From UWMA-0277 sp965183885 (GTDB lineage Bacteria; Bacteroidota; Bacteroidia; Flavobacteriales; BACL11): a stretch of DNA of 64,000 nucleotides. Each line of letters opens with the position of its first letter. Position 1 is the first letter of the stretch. The stretch spans positions 1 to 64,000 of the forward strand of contig OZ238992.1 of assembly GCA_965183885.1 (NCBI GenBank), in the 5' to 3' direction. Of the stretch, positions 1-10,900 are shown piece by piece. The translations under genes were made by a program, and so were the position numbers. Below the pieces are notes generated by a model. That model searched no databases and was not told where the DNA came from. It was given only the letters and a program-made list of their open reading frames with translations.

Positions 1-2368
1 CCCAAACTGGCTCAATAGCAGCCGATAATGGATGAATAAACGAGTGCATATCTGTAGAGTTAATATCTGCTTTTTCGTACCATGAAGCTGCAGGTAATAC
101 TATATCAGAATAAAGAGCTGAAGTGTCCATACGGAAATTCAAATCAACAATTAAATCCATTTTACCTTGTGGAGCTTCATCAACCCAAGCTACATCATTT
201 ACAAATTCTTTTGCTACTTCCTCAGCAATATCATTATGATGTGTACCTAAATAATGCTTTAAGAAAAACTCATGCCCTTTTGCAGATGACATTAAAGCAT
301 TTCCTCTCCAAATAAACCAAACTCTTGGGAAATTAATTTCCTTATCAGGTTCAGCAACAGAGTGTGTTAATTTATTTTCTTTTAACTGTTCTACTACATA
401 ACTCTTAATTGCATCATCATCCGAAGCACCTGCTTTTTGTGCATCTTTTACAATATCTAAATTACTTTTATCATATTGAGGATAGAAAGGCATCCAACCA
501 TTACGAACCGATTTAACAACTAAATCTGCCGAATGTTGTGATGACAAATCATTCTCAGGAACTGAGTTATAATCTGATTGATTACCATCATACCTCCATT
601 GGTCAGAGTTAATATAGTGCCAAATTGGAGCTTGTTGTAACCTTACCGCTGATTGCCAATCTTTACCTGACATAATTGCTCCCCAAGAATCAACTGGAGC
701 TAATTTCTCTTGTCCTACATAATGGTTCATACCTCCACCATTAACACCTATACAACCTGTAATCATTAGTGCCATAGTACCTGAACGGTATATTAAGTTA
801 TTATGATACCAGTGATTAATACCTGCACCAATAATAATAGAACATTTTCCTTTTGTAGTTTCGGCAGTCACCCCCCATTCTCTAGCTAACTGAATAAGAG
901 TTTCTTTACCAATACCAGTAAATATCTCTTGCCATGCTGGAGTATATGCTGCATCTTTATCATCATAAGAAGTTGGGTAATCTCCCCCCAAACCTCTATC
1001 AACACCATACTGAGCCATCATTAAATCGTAAACTGTAGTTACTGCTACTTTACCATCTAAAGTATCAACATACTTAACAGGAATACCTCTTTGTGATTTT
1101 GTATTTAATCCGTACTCAATAAACTCAACTTGCTGTACTTCATCTTTAGTATCAATTAATGATAATACTGGATCGTAATCTTTTCCATTCTCACCATCAA
1201 TATGTTGCATATTCCAGTTTCCATCTTTTGAGTCCCAACGATGACCTGAAGAACCTCCAGGACAAGCAAAGTCAGAAGTTTTACTATCGTAATTTAAGAA
1301 TTTCCAGTCTCCATGCTCTACATCTTTATACTTAGCAACTCTATTTGCTCTAAGCATTTGTCCAGGAACTAATTTATTACCTTCTTTTACCAACTCAACT
1401 AAATATGGAGAATCAGTATATTGCTTACAATAATCAATAAAGTAAGGTGTTTGCTTGTCAACATGGAACTCTTTTAATAATACGTGAGTAAATGCTTGCC
1501 AAAATGCACCATCTTGTCCTGCATGCACAGGAAGCCATTTATCAGCATATTTAGCAACCATATTAAAGTCAGGAGCCATTACAACAGTTTTAGTACCATT
1601 GTGTCGTGCTTCTGAGAAAAAGTGAACATCAGGAGTTCTTGTCATTCCAAGATTAGCTCCCATTGCTACAATAAATTTAGAATTATACCAGTCAGCCGAT
1701 TCTGCTACATCAGTTTGCTCACCCCAAATTTCAGGGAATGAATTTGGTAAATCACAATACCAGTCGTAGAAAGATAAATTAATACCTCCCATTAACTGTA
1801 AGAACCTTGCACCTGAAGCATAAGAAAGCATTGACATTGCAGGAATTGGAGAGAATCCAATGATTCTATCTGGTCCATAATCTTGTACCGTATGAATATT
1901 AGACGCTGCAATAAGTTCTAAAAGTTCATCCCAAGATGCTCTTCTAAAACCTCCTTTTCCTCTAGCTTTTTGATACCTTCTTCTAAGCTTAGGATCAGCC
2001 TGAATTGTTTTCCATGCTGTTAAAGGATCTCCACTTTTTTCTTTTTCTCTTCTGTACATATCAATAAGAGCACCTCTAACAATAGGGTATTTCACTCTAA
2101 TTGGGCTGTATAAGTACCAAGAGAAAGAAATTCCTCTTTGACAACCTCTAGGCTCATATGGAGGTAATTCTTTATCTATAATCGGGTAATCTAAAGCTTG
2201 TGTTTCCCAAACTACTATCCCATCTTTTACATGAATATTCCATGAACAACTTCCTGTACAGTTTACGCCATGCGTACTTCTAATAACTTTATCATATTGC
2301 CATCTACTTCTGTAGAAATCTTCCCACTTTCTTGTTTGTGGCGAAATTAAATCTTGTATCCAACTCAT
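1..2368 (-). CDS. narG: Respiratory nitrate reductase alpha subunit, N-terminal part (runs off window)
   Basis: Molybdenum bis-MGD catalytic subunit that reduces nitrate to nitrite with electrons passed from the membrane. It reads from ATG at 2368 through 789 codons without a stop to the window edge, about two thirds of a typical 1200-residue NarG. Visible family marks are the N-terminal FS0 cluster motif HGVNCTGSC (His-x3-Cys-x3-Cys) with the later Cys in EPRGCQRG, the segment RTPDVHFF holding the expected Asp ligand of Mo, and NarG-type blocks such as GFSPIPAMSMLSYASGARF and LSFYDWYCDLP. There is no Tat signal, so it should be cytoplasmic. The related nitrite oxidoreductase alpha subunit is the main alternative, but the match to enterobacterial NarG is close throughout. 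It lies 28 bp downstream of a diheme cytochrome gene and is probably co-transcribed with it; narHJI would be expected beyond the left edge. Confidence 0.95.
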   Translation of the reverse strand, partial: MSWIQDLISPQTRKWEDFYRSRWQYDKVIRSTHGVNCTGSCSWNIHVKDGIVVWETQALDYPIIDKELPPYEPRGCQRGISFSWYLYSPIRVKYPIVRGALIDMYRREKEKSGDPLTAWKTIQADPKLRRRYQKARGKGGFRRASWDELLELIAASNIHTVQDYGPDRIIGFSPIPAMSMLSYASGARFLQLMGGINLSFYDWYCDLPNSFPEIWGEQTDVAESADWYNSKFIVAMGANLGMTRTPDVHFFSEARHNGTKTVVMAPDFNMVAKYADKWLPVHAGQDGAFWQAFTHVLLKEFHVDKQTPYFIDYCKQYTDSPYLVELVKEGNKLVPGQMLRANRVAKYKDVEHGDWKFLNYDSKTSDFACPGGSSGHRWDSKDGNWNMQHIDGENGKDYDPVLSLIDTKDEVQQVEFIEYGLNTKSQRGIPVKYVDTLDGKVAVTTVYDLMMAQYGVDRGLGGDYPTSYDDKDAAYTPAWQEIFTGIGKETLIQLAREWGVTAETTKGKCSIIIGAGINHWYHNNLIYRSGTMALMITGCIGVNGGGMNHYVGQEKLAPVDSWGAIMSGKDWQSAVRLQQAPIWHYINSDQWRYDGNQSDYNSVPENDLSSQHSADLVVKSVRNGWMPFYPQYDKSNLDIVKDAQKAGASDDDAIKSYVVEQLKENKLTHSVAEPDKEINFPRVWFIWRGNALMSSAKGHEFFLKHYLGTHHNDIAEEVAKEFVNDVAWVDEAPQGKMDLIVDLNFRMDTSALYSDIVLPAASWYEKADINSTDMHSFIHPLSAAIEPVW

Positions 2369-2396
2369 CTTATTATATGTATTAAATTGATTTTGT

Positions 2397-3173
2397 TTAT
2401 CTATTATATATATCGTCTTTTACTCCTCCCTTCTTTTTATCATACCACATAAAGAAAATAAGAGTAAGAATTGTAGCAAATCCTATACCTCCAAAATGTA
2501 AGAACATACTTTCTTTTTCTCCATGATGTTGGTAAATTTCATTATCATCAACATGCTTTAAGAAAGCCTGTAACTGTACTACTTCAGTTTCTGTTAAAGC
2601 ATTATTTTCATAAGCTACCTTCATTGCAGGAAAAGGCAACCCTGTAAGCACTCCAGAAATACCTACCATACCCCCAGATCTTGAGTATACTTTAGTTAAA
2701 TCTTTTGCTAATAATCCTCCCTGCATCATTTGCTCATAATCAACATTATGACAGCTAATACAAGAAGCTCCACCATTTTCAAAACTTACAGTACCTTCAA
2801 ATAGTTTTTCACCAGCTACTACATCATCCAAGGCTACAACTACTTCCTCTTCAACTGTTTCTTCAGCAACCTCTCCTTCTGCTGGAGAATTACTTACTAT
2901 ATAAGCTAACATTGCTTTTACATCTGCATCACTTACATTTTGAGGAGGCATCATTATAACATCAAAATCACCTGGATCCTGAACAAACTTTATAATTTCA
3001 TCCTCAGGCCTTCTGTCAAGTATCCCAGCCAAATCAGGCCCTACTAATTGTCCACCACCAATTGTATGACACATTGCACATTGCTTAAATAAATTTTCAC
3101 CATCTTGCGCCTTAATAGGTGTTAGTACAATTGTACTCAATAAAACACCTAATATTACTTTCTTGATCTTCAT
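2397..3173 (-). CDS. Membrane-anchored diheme cytochrome c of the nitrate reductase operon (NarC-like)
   Basis: A 258-residue c-type cytochrome. Residues 1-22 are a signal peptide. Two haem motifs follow: CAMCH at 32-36, with a probable axial Met in the MMPP segment near 75, and CISCH at 138-142, with a probable Met in PFPAM. An acidic linker rich in Glu and Val separates the two domains. A single membrane helix near 226-246 and a basic tail end the protein, so both haems should face the periplasm. It is the first gene before narG. Thermus-type nar operons also start with a diheme cytochrome (NarC) that helps pass quinol electrons to the reductase, and the same role is inferred here. It could instead be an independent electron carrier. 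An FNR/CRP-type operator and a -7 box lie upstream. Confidence 0.85.
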   Translation of the reverse strand: MKIKKVILGVLLSTIVLTPIKAQDGENLFKQCAMCHTIGGGQLVGPDLAGILDRRPEDEIIKFVQDPGDFDVIMMPPQNVSDADVKAMLAYIVSNSPAEGEVAEETVEEEVVVALDDVVAGEKLFEGTVSFENGGASCISCHNVDYEQMMQGGLLAKDLTKVYSRSGGMVGISGVLTGLPFPAMKVAYENNALTETEVVQLQAFLKHVDDNEIYQHHGEKESMFLHFGGIGFATILTLIFFMWYDKKKGGVKDDIYNR

Positions 3174-3213
3174 TATCTGTTTGTATTTTTATTAATATCC
3201 CTAAATCTTGAGG

Positions 3214-3258
3214 CAAATTTAGAACAGCTAATTTCAGTCAAATATGACAAATGTCATA
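3214..3258 (-). promoter_or_regulatory. FNR/CRP-type operator plus -7 box for the cytochrome-narG operon
   Basis: The operator TATGACAAATGTCATA at 3243-3258 is a perfect 7+2+7 inverted repeat containing the TGA-N6-TCA core of CRP/FNR-family sites. On the minus strand a TAAATTTG box (TAnnTTTG consensus) occupies 3221-3214. The operator centre is 29.5 bp from the upstream edge of the box, which puts it near -41 from the predicted start, the usual class II activator position. The regulator itself is not in this window. Confidence 0.7.
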
Positions 3259-3304
3259 AAATATATATTTTTTCTAATTTATATTCATTCTACATAACAA
3301 TACT

Positions 3305-3350
3305 TATGATGTATATCATATTTTATTAAGTTTAACTACTAGTATATTTG
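3305..3350 (+). promoter_or_regulatory. FNR/CRP-type operator plus -7 box for the gene at 3365
   Basis: TATGATGTATATCATA at 3305-3320 is a perfect 6+4+6 inverted repeat with a TGA-N6-TCA core. TATATTTG at 3343-3350 matches the Bacteroidota -7 box. Centre-to-box spacing is 30.5 bp, within 1 bp of the divergent nar promoter. The ATG follows 14 bp after the box. The two promoters are back to back and probably respond to the same signal. Confidence 0.7.
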
Positions 3351-3364
3351 CAAAAAATTATAAT

Positions 3365-3820
3365 ATGAGTGAGCAATATCAACTAATAGAAGAAGGATGC
3401 AAGTTTTGGTTTAATGACAATGAACATATTCGCACCCCATTTCCTAATGAAATACAGGATTCCCTAAAAGAGAAGGCTACAACTCTTTACATGGACTATA
3501 TAAATAACCTTACTAAAGAAGATAGAGAAGAAGTAAGTGATGACGAATTAGTAAGTGTATTTGAGATGTTTTTATTTAGTAGTGCTGTAGAGCTTATTGA
3601 TAAAGATAATAAAGACCAATTACTAAGCATACACTACCCTTTTTTACCAAGAACTGGAGATAAAGTAAATGACTCAAACAAAGGTGAATGCGTTATAGTA
3701 GGAAGAGATGTATTAGAAAAAGAAGTAAACGATCAAAAAGAAAAAAAACTATACATGATTGTTAAACTAGAAACTGAAAGTGGTGAACAATGGGAAACAG
3801 AATTTGAAGTTCCTGCTTAA
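3365..3820 (+). CDS. Unknown 151-residue protein divergent from the nar operon
   Basis: I do not recognise this family. It is a soluble, acidic protein with no signal peptide and no membrane segment. Residues 1-90 look helical, with aromatic and acidic patches. Residues 95-151 look beta-rich, beginning at a GDKV segment and ending in alternating charged and hydrophobic residues (a small barrel-like tail). A single Cys sits near residue 12 and another near 107, with no metal motif. The start is the ATG 14 bp after a good -7 box. It is divergent from the nitrate reductase cytochrome gene and has a matching FNR/CRP-type operator, so a role in anaerobic or nitrate metabolism is inferred from position only. 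Its 3' end nearly abuts the convergent ThiF-like gene. Confidence 0.8.
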   Translation: MSEQYQLIEEGCKFWFNDNEHIRTPFPNEIQDSLKEKATTLYMDYINNLTKEDREEVSDDELVSVFEMFLFSSAVELIDKDNKDQLLSIHYPFLPRTGDKVNDSNKGECVIVGRDVLEKEVNDQKEKKLYMIVKLETESGEQWETEFEVPA

Positions 3821-3821
3821 T

Positions 3822-4901
3822 TTAAGCATTAAGTTCTTGATTAATCCACTGGTGTACCCCACCTACTAAGCTATATATATTTACAAAACCTTGTTTTTTT
3901 AGCATTACTGTAGCGGCTTTACTCTTATTTCCTGTTTGGCAATAAATTACTGTTGGAAGACTCTTATTTAAATTAGCACTAGCACTCATTAAATCTCCCA
4001 TAGGAATAAAGTGAGTGTCATTTAATCTAAAATCTTCCCTTTCATATTCTTCACGAATATCTACTAAATTAAATTTCTTGTTTGTAGCTAACCATTTTTT
4101 TAACTCTGCAACTACAATCTCATCATTATCAGGTACTGTACAACTAAAATCATAATTTGACAATGCTGTTATATTAACAATTGACTTCTTAAATTCAATA
4201 AGTTGCTGTCTATTATAAAGTGTATCATAAGTAAGTAGTTTTCCACTTAAAATATCACCCAAGTTTAATATCATTTTAATAACCTCTGTTGCTTGAATAA
4301 CACCTATTAGCGCTGGCAACACACCTATTACTCCTACCTGCGAGCAATTTGGAATTTCATTATCTTTAGGAGGTATAGGATATAAACATCTATAAGTAGG
4401 ACCGTTATTGTAATTAAAAACTGATACTTGTCCATCAAACTTATGTAAAGCTCCGTACACAAAAGGTTTATTTAAGAGTACACAAGCATCATTTATAAGG
4501 TATCGAGCAGAAAAATTATCTGTACAATCAACAACTATATCGTATTCTTTAATAATAGATAAGGCATTCTTTTTATCTAAGAAAAAAGGGTAATCATTAA
4601 ATTTAATATGCGAATTCTGTGCTGAAAGCACTTTTATAGCAGTTGTTGATTTTTGACTACCAACATCAGCGGTTGAATACAATACTTGTCTTTGTAAATT
4701 ACTTAAACTTATAGTATCAGCATCTAACACTCCTAATAAACCTACACCAGCAGCAGAAAGGTATTGCAATACAGGACAGCCTAAACCTCCTGCTCCCACA
4801 ACTAAAACTTTAGTTGTTTTTAATTGTTCTTGCCCCTTTTCTCCAACCTCGCTTAAGCTAATATGCCTGCTATACCTTAACTGTTCTTCCTTTGATAACA
4901 T
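3822..4901 (-). CDS. ThiF/MoeB-type adenylyltransferase fused to a rhodanese domain
   Basis: An E1-like enzyme that adenylates the C-terminal Gly of a small sulfur-carrier protein (MoaD or ThiS) and then loads sulfur on it. Residues 1-245 are the ThiF fold: nucleotide loop GAGGLG at 36-41, the D-N-x-x-R-Q stretch near 60-72, the CTDN motif at 126-129 and the conserved Cys186 in PNCSQVG. Residues 260-359 are a rhodanese domain with active loop CQTGNKS starting at Cys321. The 359-residue fusion resembles MoeZ/MOCS3. The zinc site is partly lost: the usual first CxxC reads TYRC and only one Cys remains at the second position. Closeness to narG, a molybdenum enzyme, favours molybdopterin synthase activation, but a thiamine or thiocarboxylate role cannot be excluded. 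Confidence 0.85.
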   Translation of the reverse strand: MLSKEEQLRYSRHISLSEVGEKGQEQLKTTKVLVVGAGGLGCPVLQYLSAAGVGLLGVLDADTISLSNLQRQVLYSTADVGSQKSTTAIKVLSAQNSHIKFNDYPFFLDKKNALSIIKEYDIVVDCTDNFSARYLINDACVLLNKPFVYGALHKFDGQVSVFNYNNGPTYRCLYPIPPKDNEIPNCSQVGVIGVLPALIGVIQATEVIKMILNLGDILSGKLLTYDTLYNRQQLIEFKKSIVNITALSNYDFSCTVPDNDEIVVAELKKWLATNKKFNLVDIREEYEREDFRLNDTHFIPMGDLMSASANLNKSLPTVIYCQTGNKSKAATVMLKKQGFVNIYSLVGGVHQWINQELNA

Positions 4902-4998
4902 AAAACAAACTTAATACTTAAATTTAAAAGGATATCTTAAATTTCTTAAAATACTTCTAATATTTCCTACACGCTAATAAATTAATAATTCTTTAAAC

Positions 4999-7900
4999 TT
5001 ATTTCTTCTTAATTTCAGAATCTTGTATTTTAGATTTATTTAATATTTCTACATTTATTACATCTAATGCTTCAGATAAATTAGCTTTTAAACTCTCAAT
5101 TTGTAAAGTTTGAGTTTTAGCATTATTTTGAAGATCCTCAATTATTTGTTGTTGCTTATCTACAATTTCCCATACTTGTTCTAAAGAAACTTCTGTTTTT
5201 TCATTTAAATCTTGTACAGACTTAACAATTAATGGTGTTAACCTACTATAGTCTACAGTCCAAGGTTTAGTTACATCATTATCAGCCCCTTCTGTTACAG
5301 CATCTGGATATATCTCATTCAAGTTTTGAGCTATAAATCCATTAGTTTTTTCCTTACGAATAGAGTCTGATTTCCAATGAAAATCTTTTACTTCTACTTT
5401 CATTAAATCATTAATAGTATACTTTGTTGGAGTTATATCTGTCTTTAATCGTATATCAGAAGTAGTATTATATGTAGTACCTGTAGTTCTAACAGTTATA
5501 GACCCTCTTGTTACATCTCCCAATCTAAACTCAACATCATTACCGTTAGACCCTGTATATCCATGATTAATAATTAGTGCAGGTCCCCAATAAGAATTAT
5601 TACTATTAATACGTAAAGCACCATTTCGTATATTATCTCCTCCTTGAATAATAACGGTACTTGCACTTGCACCAGTGGCTGTTGTTGAAAAATAATGGTT
5701 ATTTCCTTCAGAACGATAATACATACGATCGTTATTATACCCAATATATCCTAACCTAGATGCACTCGAATTATAAATACCTAAATAGCCACTATTGCTG
5801 GCATCTCCAGGAATCAAACTCACGTTTCCAGTAGTTGTATTTCCTACCCGAAGTGTTCCGGTACTTCCCAATCGCATACGCTCTGTAAATGTAGACCCAC
5901 TTTGAGTACCCCAGGTAATACTAGAACCTGATTTATTCCTTAATTCACTACTATGAACTTCAAAACCATATTGAGTAGAATATAAATTAACTTTTGCCCC
6001 TGTCACATTCCCAAACTGTAATGTATTCCCTCCCATATTTAAGGTAGTAGTCGCCGTATGATTTCCTAAGTTATCTGATGCTCCTATAGCTGCAAGTGTT
6101 CTTTTTCTTAATACACCATTTGCATCTGCTGTTACTACTTGGTCAGTTCCAGCTCCTGTATTCAATGTATGTATTTGGACTTCTTGATCACTTTGTATAG
6201 TTAACCCCAACTTATTATCCGTTGCTAAATGAAGTGCAAGTGGCTGTTGAGTACCCATATACATAGAATTAGCAGCAGTACCTGTAACTGCTGTCTCTTC
6301 TGGATCAACACCAGAATTTCCTACTAATCCTAATATACCTGAAGTAGAACTATTATCCTGGGATAATTTAATTACTGGGTTATCGCTTTCATTATTATTA
6401 TCTGCATCTGCATTTAAAAGCAATGTAGCATCTCCTGTAGAAGTACTTACATTAATATTATCACTAGCAGAATTAAGAGTCACTCTACGAGTAGAAATAC
6501 CAGCAATTACTGAACCTCCTTCAACATTTAGATGTAGAGAAGATGTAGCTCCATTATTCCTAGCCATTATTTCATTCTCATCTAGTACTAAATTTAAACC
6601 TGTTATTGCTCCCAATACCATTAAACCATGTGTTGTAAGACTTGCATCGGTTGTTCCATATACATGTAATTTAGAAACAGGAGAATTTGTTGCTATTCCA
6701 AAATTTCCTAAATTATTTAATCTCATTCTTTCAGTAAAAGCTCCACCTGTAGTTTGAAGTCCCCAAGTCATACTATTATCTGATTTAGCTCTTAACTCTC
6801 CAGCCTGTATATCAAAACCATAAGTATTACTATAAAGATTAATCTTTTCACCAAGATTATTTCCAAATTGTAATGTATTCCCTCCCATATTTAAAGTAGT
6901 AGTTGCTGTATGATTTCCTAAATTATCACTTGCTCCAGCTATCGCTGCATCAATACTTACAAACTTATCTCTAACATCATTCTTTGTTGGTGACTCTGTA
7001 TCTGCATCCCAACCTGTAGCATCATAAACTTCTGCTACTCCCTGATCATCATCTGTTACTTTTGCTGTATTCGCTACAATTGCTGATGCTTGAGCACTAG
7101 TAATTCCTGTCTTAGCTGTATTTAAAGCAATAGCTGTAACATTCGTTGCAATATTTGTTGCATTAGTTGCTACACCTGTTGTATTTGCTGCTACGGCTGT
7201 CGTTGTGCTTACATCTACACTGCCTCCATCAACTAATGATATCGTATTACCTGATTGTGATAAATCTTGTGTATCACTATCAGCTATTGCGGCATCAATA
7301 CTTACAAACTTATCTCTAACATCATTCTTTGTTGGTGACTCTGTATCTGCATCCCAACCTGTAGCATCATAAACTTCTGCTACTCCCTGATCATCATCTG
7401 TTACTTTTGCTGTATTCGCTACAATTGCTGATGCTTGAGCACTAGTGATTCCTGTCTTAGCTGTATTTAAAGCAATAGCTGTAACATTCGTTGCAATATT
7501 TGTTGCATTAGTTGCTACACCTGTTGTATTTGCTGCTACGGCTGTCGTTGTGCTTACATCTACACTGCCTCCATCAACTAATGATATCGTATTACCTGAT
7601 TGTGATAAATCTTGTGTATCACTACCAGCTATTGCGGCATCAATACTTACAAACTTATCTCTAACATCATTCTTTGTTGGTGACTCTGTATCTGCATCCC
7701 AACCTGTAGCATCATAAACTTCTGCTACTCCCTGATCATCATCTGTTACTTTTGCTGTATTCGCTACAATTGCTGATGCTTGAGCACTAGTAATTCCTGT
7801 CTTAGCGGTGTTTAAAGCAATAGCTGTAACATTCGTTGCAATATTTGTTGCATTAGTTGCTACACCTGTTGTATTTGCTGCTACGGCTGTTGTTGTGCTT

Positions 7901-10900
7901 ACATCTACACTGCCTCCATCAACTAATGATATCGTATTACCTGATTGTGATAAATCTTGTGTATCACTACCAGCTATTGCGGCATCAATACTTACAAACT
8001 TATCTCTAACATCATTCTTTGTTGGTGACTCTGTATCTGCATCCCAACCTGTAGCATCATAAACTTCTGCTACTCCCTGATCATCATCTGTTACTTTTGC
8101 TGTATTCGCTACAATTGCTGATGCTTGAGCACTAGTGATTCCTGTCTTAGCTGTATTTAAAGCAATAGCTGTAACATTCGTTGCAATATTTGTTGCATTA
8201 GTTGCTACACCTGTTGTATTTGCTGCTACGGCTGTCGTTGTGCTTACATCTACACTGCCTCCATCAACTAATGATATCGTATTACCTGATTGTGATAAAT
8301 CTTGTGTATCTGTGTTTGCTCCAGCTATTGCGGCATCAATACTTACAAACTTATCTCTAACATCATTCTTTGTTGGTGACTCTGTATCTGCATCCCAACC
8401 TGTAGCATCATAAACTTCTGCTACTCCCTGATCATCATCTGTTACTTTTGCTGTATTCGCTACAATTGCTGATGCTTGAGCACTAGTAATTCCTGTCTTA
8501 GCTGTATTTAAAGCAATAGCTGTAACATTCGTTGCAATATTTGTTGCATTAGTTGCTACACCTGTTGTATTTGCTGCTACGGCTGTCGTTGTGCTTACAT
8601 CTACACTGCCTCCATCAACTAATGATATCGTATTACCTGATTGTGATAAATCTTGTGTATCACTACCAGCTATTGCGGCATCAATACTTACAAACTTATC
8701 TCTAACATCATTCTTTGTTGGTGACTCTGTATCTGCATCCCAACCTGTAGCATCATAAACTTCTGCAACTCCCTGATCATCATCTGTTACTTTTGCTGTA
8801 TTCGCTACAATTGCTGATGCTTGAGCACTAGTAATTCCTGTCTTAGCAGTGTTGACCACATGCTCATCAAAAATAGTTTTTGACATTACTCCACTTACCA
8901 ATGTAGTTGCAACTGGAATGACTGCATCTGTTCCATCAGAAGAAACAATCGTACGTGCACCAGTAGTTCCTGTAATAGATAAATTGGTTGATACATTCGT
9001 GTTTTTTGCTGTATTTGCTGCTACTGCTGTCGTTGTACTTACATCTACACTGCCTCCATCAACTAATGATATCGTATTACCTGATTGTGATAAATCTTGT
9101 GTATCACTACCAGCTATTGCTGCATCAATACTTACAAACTTATCTCTAACATCGTTCTTTGTTGGTGACTCAGTATCTGCATCCCAACCTGTAGCATCAT
9201 AAACTTCTGCAACACCCTGATCATCATCTGTTACTTTTGCTGTATTGGCTACAATTGCTGATGCTTGTGCACTAGTGATTCCTGTCTTAGCGGTGTTTAA
9301 AGCAATAGCTGTAACATTCGTTGCAATATTTGTTGCATTAGTAGCAACTCCAGTTGTATTTGCTGCTACGGCTGTTGTTGTGCTTACATCTACACTGCCT
9401 CCATCAACTAATGATATCGTATTACCTGATTGTGATAAATCTTGTGTATCACTACCAGCTATTGCGGCATCAATACTTACAAACTTATCTCTAACATCGT
9501 TCTTTGTTGGTGACTCAGTATCTGCATCCCAACCTGTAGCATCATAAACTTCTGCAACACCCTGATCATCATCTGTTACTTTTGCTGTATTGGCTACAAT
9601 TGCTGATGCTTGTGCACTAGTGATTCCTGTCTTAGCAGTGTTTAAAGCAATGGCTGTAACATTCGTTGCAATATTTGTTGCATTAGTTGCTACACCTGTT
9701 GTATTTGCTGCTACGGCTGTTGTTGTGCTTACATCTACACTGCCTCCATCAACTAATGATATCGTATTACCTGATTGTGATAAATCTTGTGTATCACTAC
9801 CAGCTATTGCTGCATCAATACTTACAAACTTATCTCTAACATCGTTCTTTGTTGGTGACTCAGTATCTGCATCCCAACCTGTAGCATCATAAACTTCTGC
9901 AACACCCTGATCATCATCTGTTACTTTTGCTGTATTGGCTACAATTGCTGATGCTTGTGCACTAGTGATTCCTGTCTTAGCAGTGTTTAAAGCAATGGCT
10001 GTAACATTCGTTGCAATATTTGTTGCATTAGTTGCTACACCTGTTGTATTTGCTGCTACGGCTGTTGTTGTGCTTACATCTACACTGCCTCCATCAACTA
10101 ATGATATCGTATTACCTGATTGTGATAAATCTTGTGTGTCTGTATTTGCTCCAGCTGAACCAGCTTCAAATCCTAAAGCAACTATTCCTAAAGAATCAAT
10201 ATGTGTATCGGTATCAACAGTATGTGCTCCAGCTACAAAACCAAGTGCTGCAACTCCTGATGAATCTAAATGTGTATCAGTATCAACCATTGCCCCAGCA
10301 ACAAAGCCGAAAGCTGCAATACCAGTTGAATCTAAATGGGTGTCAGTATCTGGACCAGCTTCAAACCCTAAAGCAACTATCCCTAAAGAATCAATGTGTG
10401 TATCGGTATCAACAGTATGTGCTCCAGCTACAAAACCAAGTGCTGCAACTCCTGATGAATCTAAATGGGTGTCAGTATCTGGACCAGCTTCAAACCCTAA
10501 AGCAACTATCCCTAAAGAATCAATATGTGTATCGGTATCAACAGTATGTGCTCCAGCTACAAAACCAAGTGCTGCAACTCCTGATGAATCTAAATGGGTG
10601 TCAGTATCTGGACCAGCTTCAAACCCTAAAGCAACTATCCCTGCTGAATCTAAGGCATTAGCTGAGATAGCTACTGTATTAGCAGTAATATTAGAAGAAT
10701 TAATTATACCTGTAGTTTTATTAATTATTACTGAAGTAGCTGTACTAATATCAAAAACACCACCATTACTTAAAAGAACACTATCTCCTGATAAAGAAAT
10801 AGTCTGTAACTCATTAACTGAACTCGTATCATTATCAGTAGCTGATGACAAAGCTATTGCTGCTGCATTGGCTGCTATAGAATCTGTATTAGACTGAATA

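Noticed and set aside
82..315. 77-codon plus-strand frame
   Set aside because: Antisense to narG, which has clear family motifs on the other strand.
6930..10140. CRISPR array or non-coding satellite
   Set aside because: The repeat unit is 345 bp, stays in one reading frame and has no unique spacers.
7445..10897. Plus-strand open frames of 84-320 codons opposite the S74 repeats
   Set aside because: They recur every 345 bp as exact shadows of the minus-strand repeat, with low-complexity Val/Ala/Pro content and no promoter or start context.
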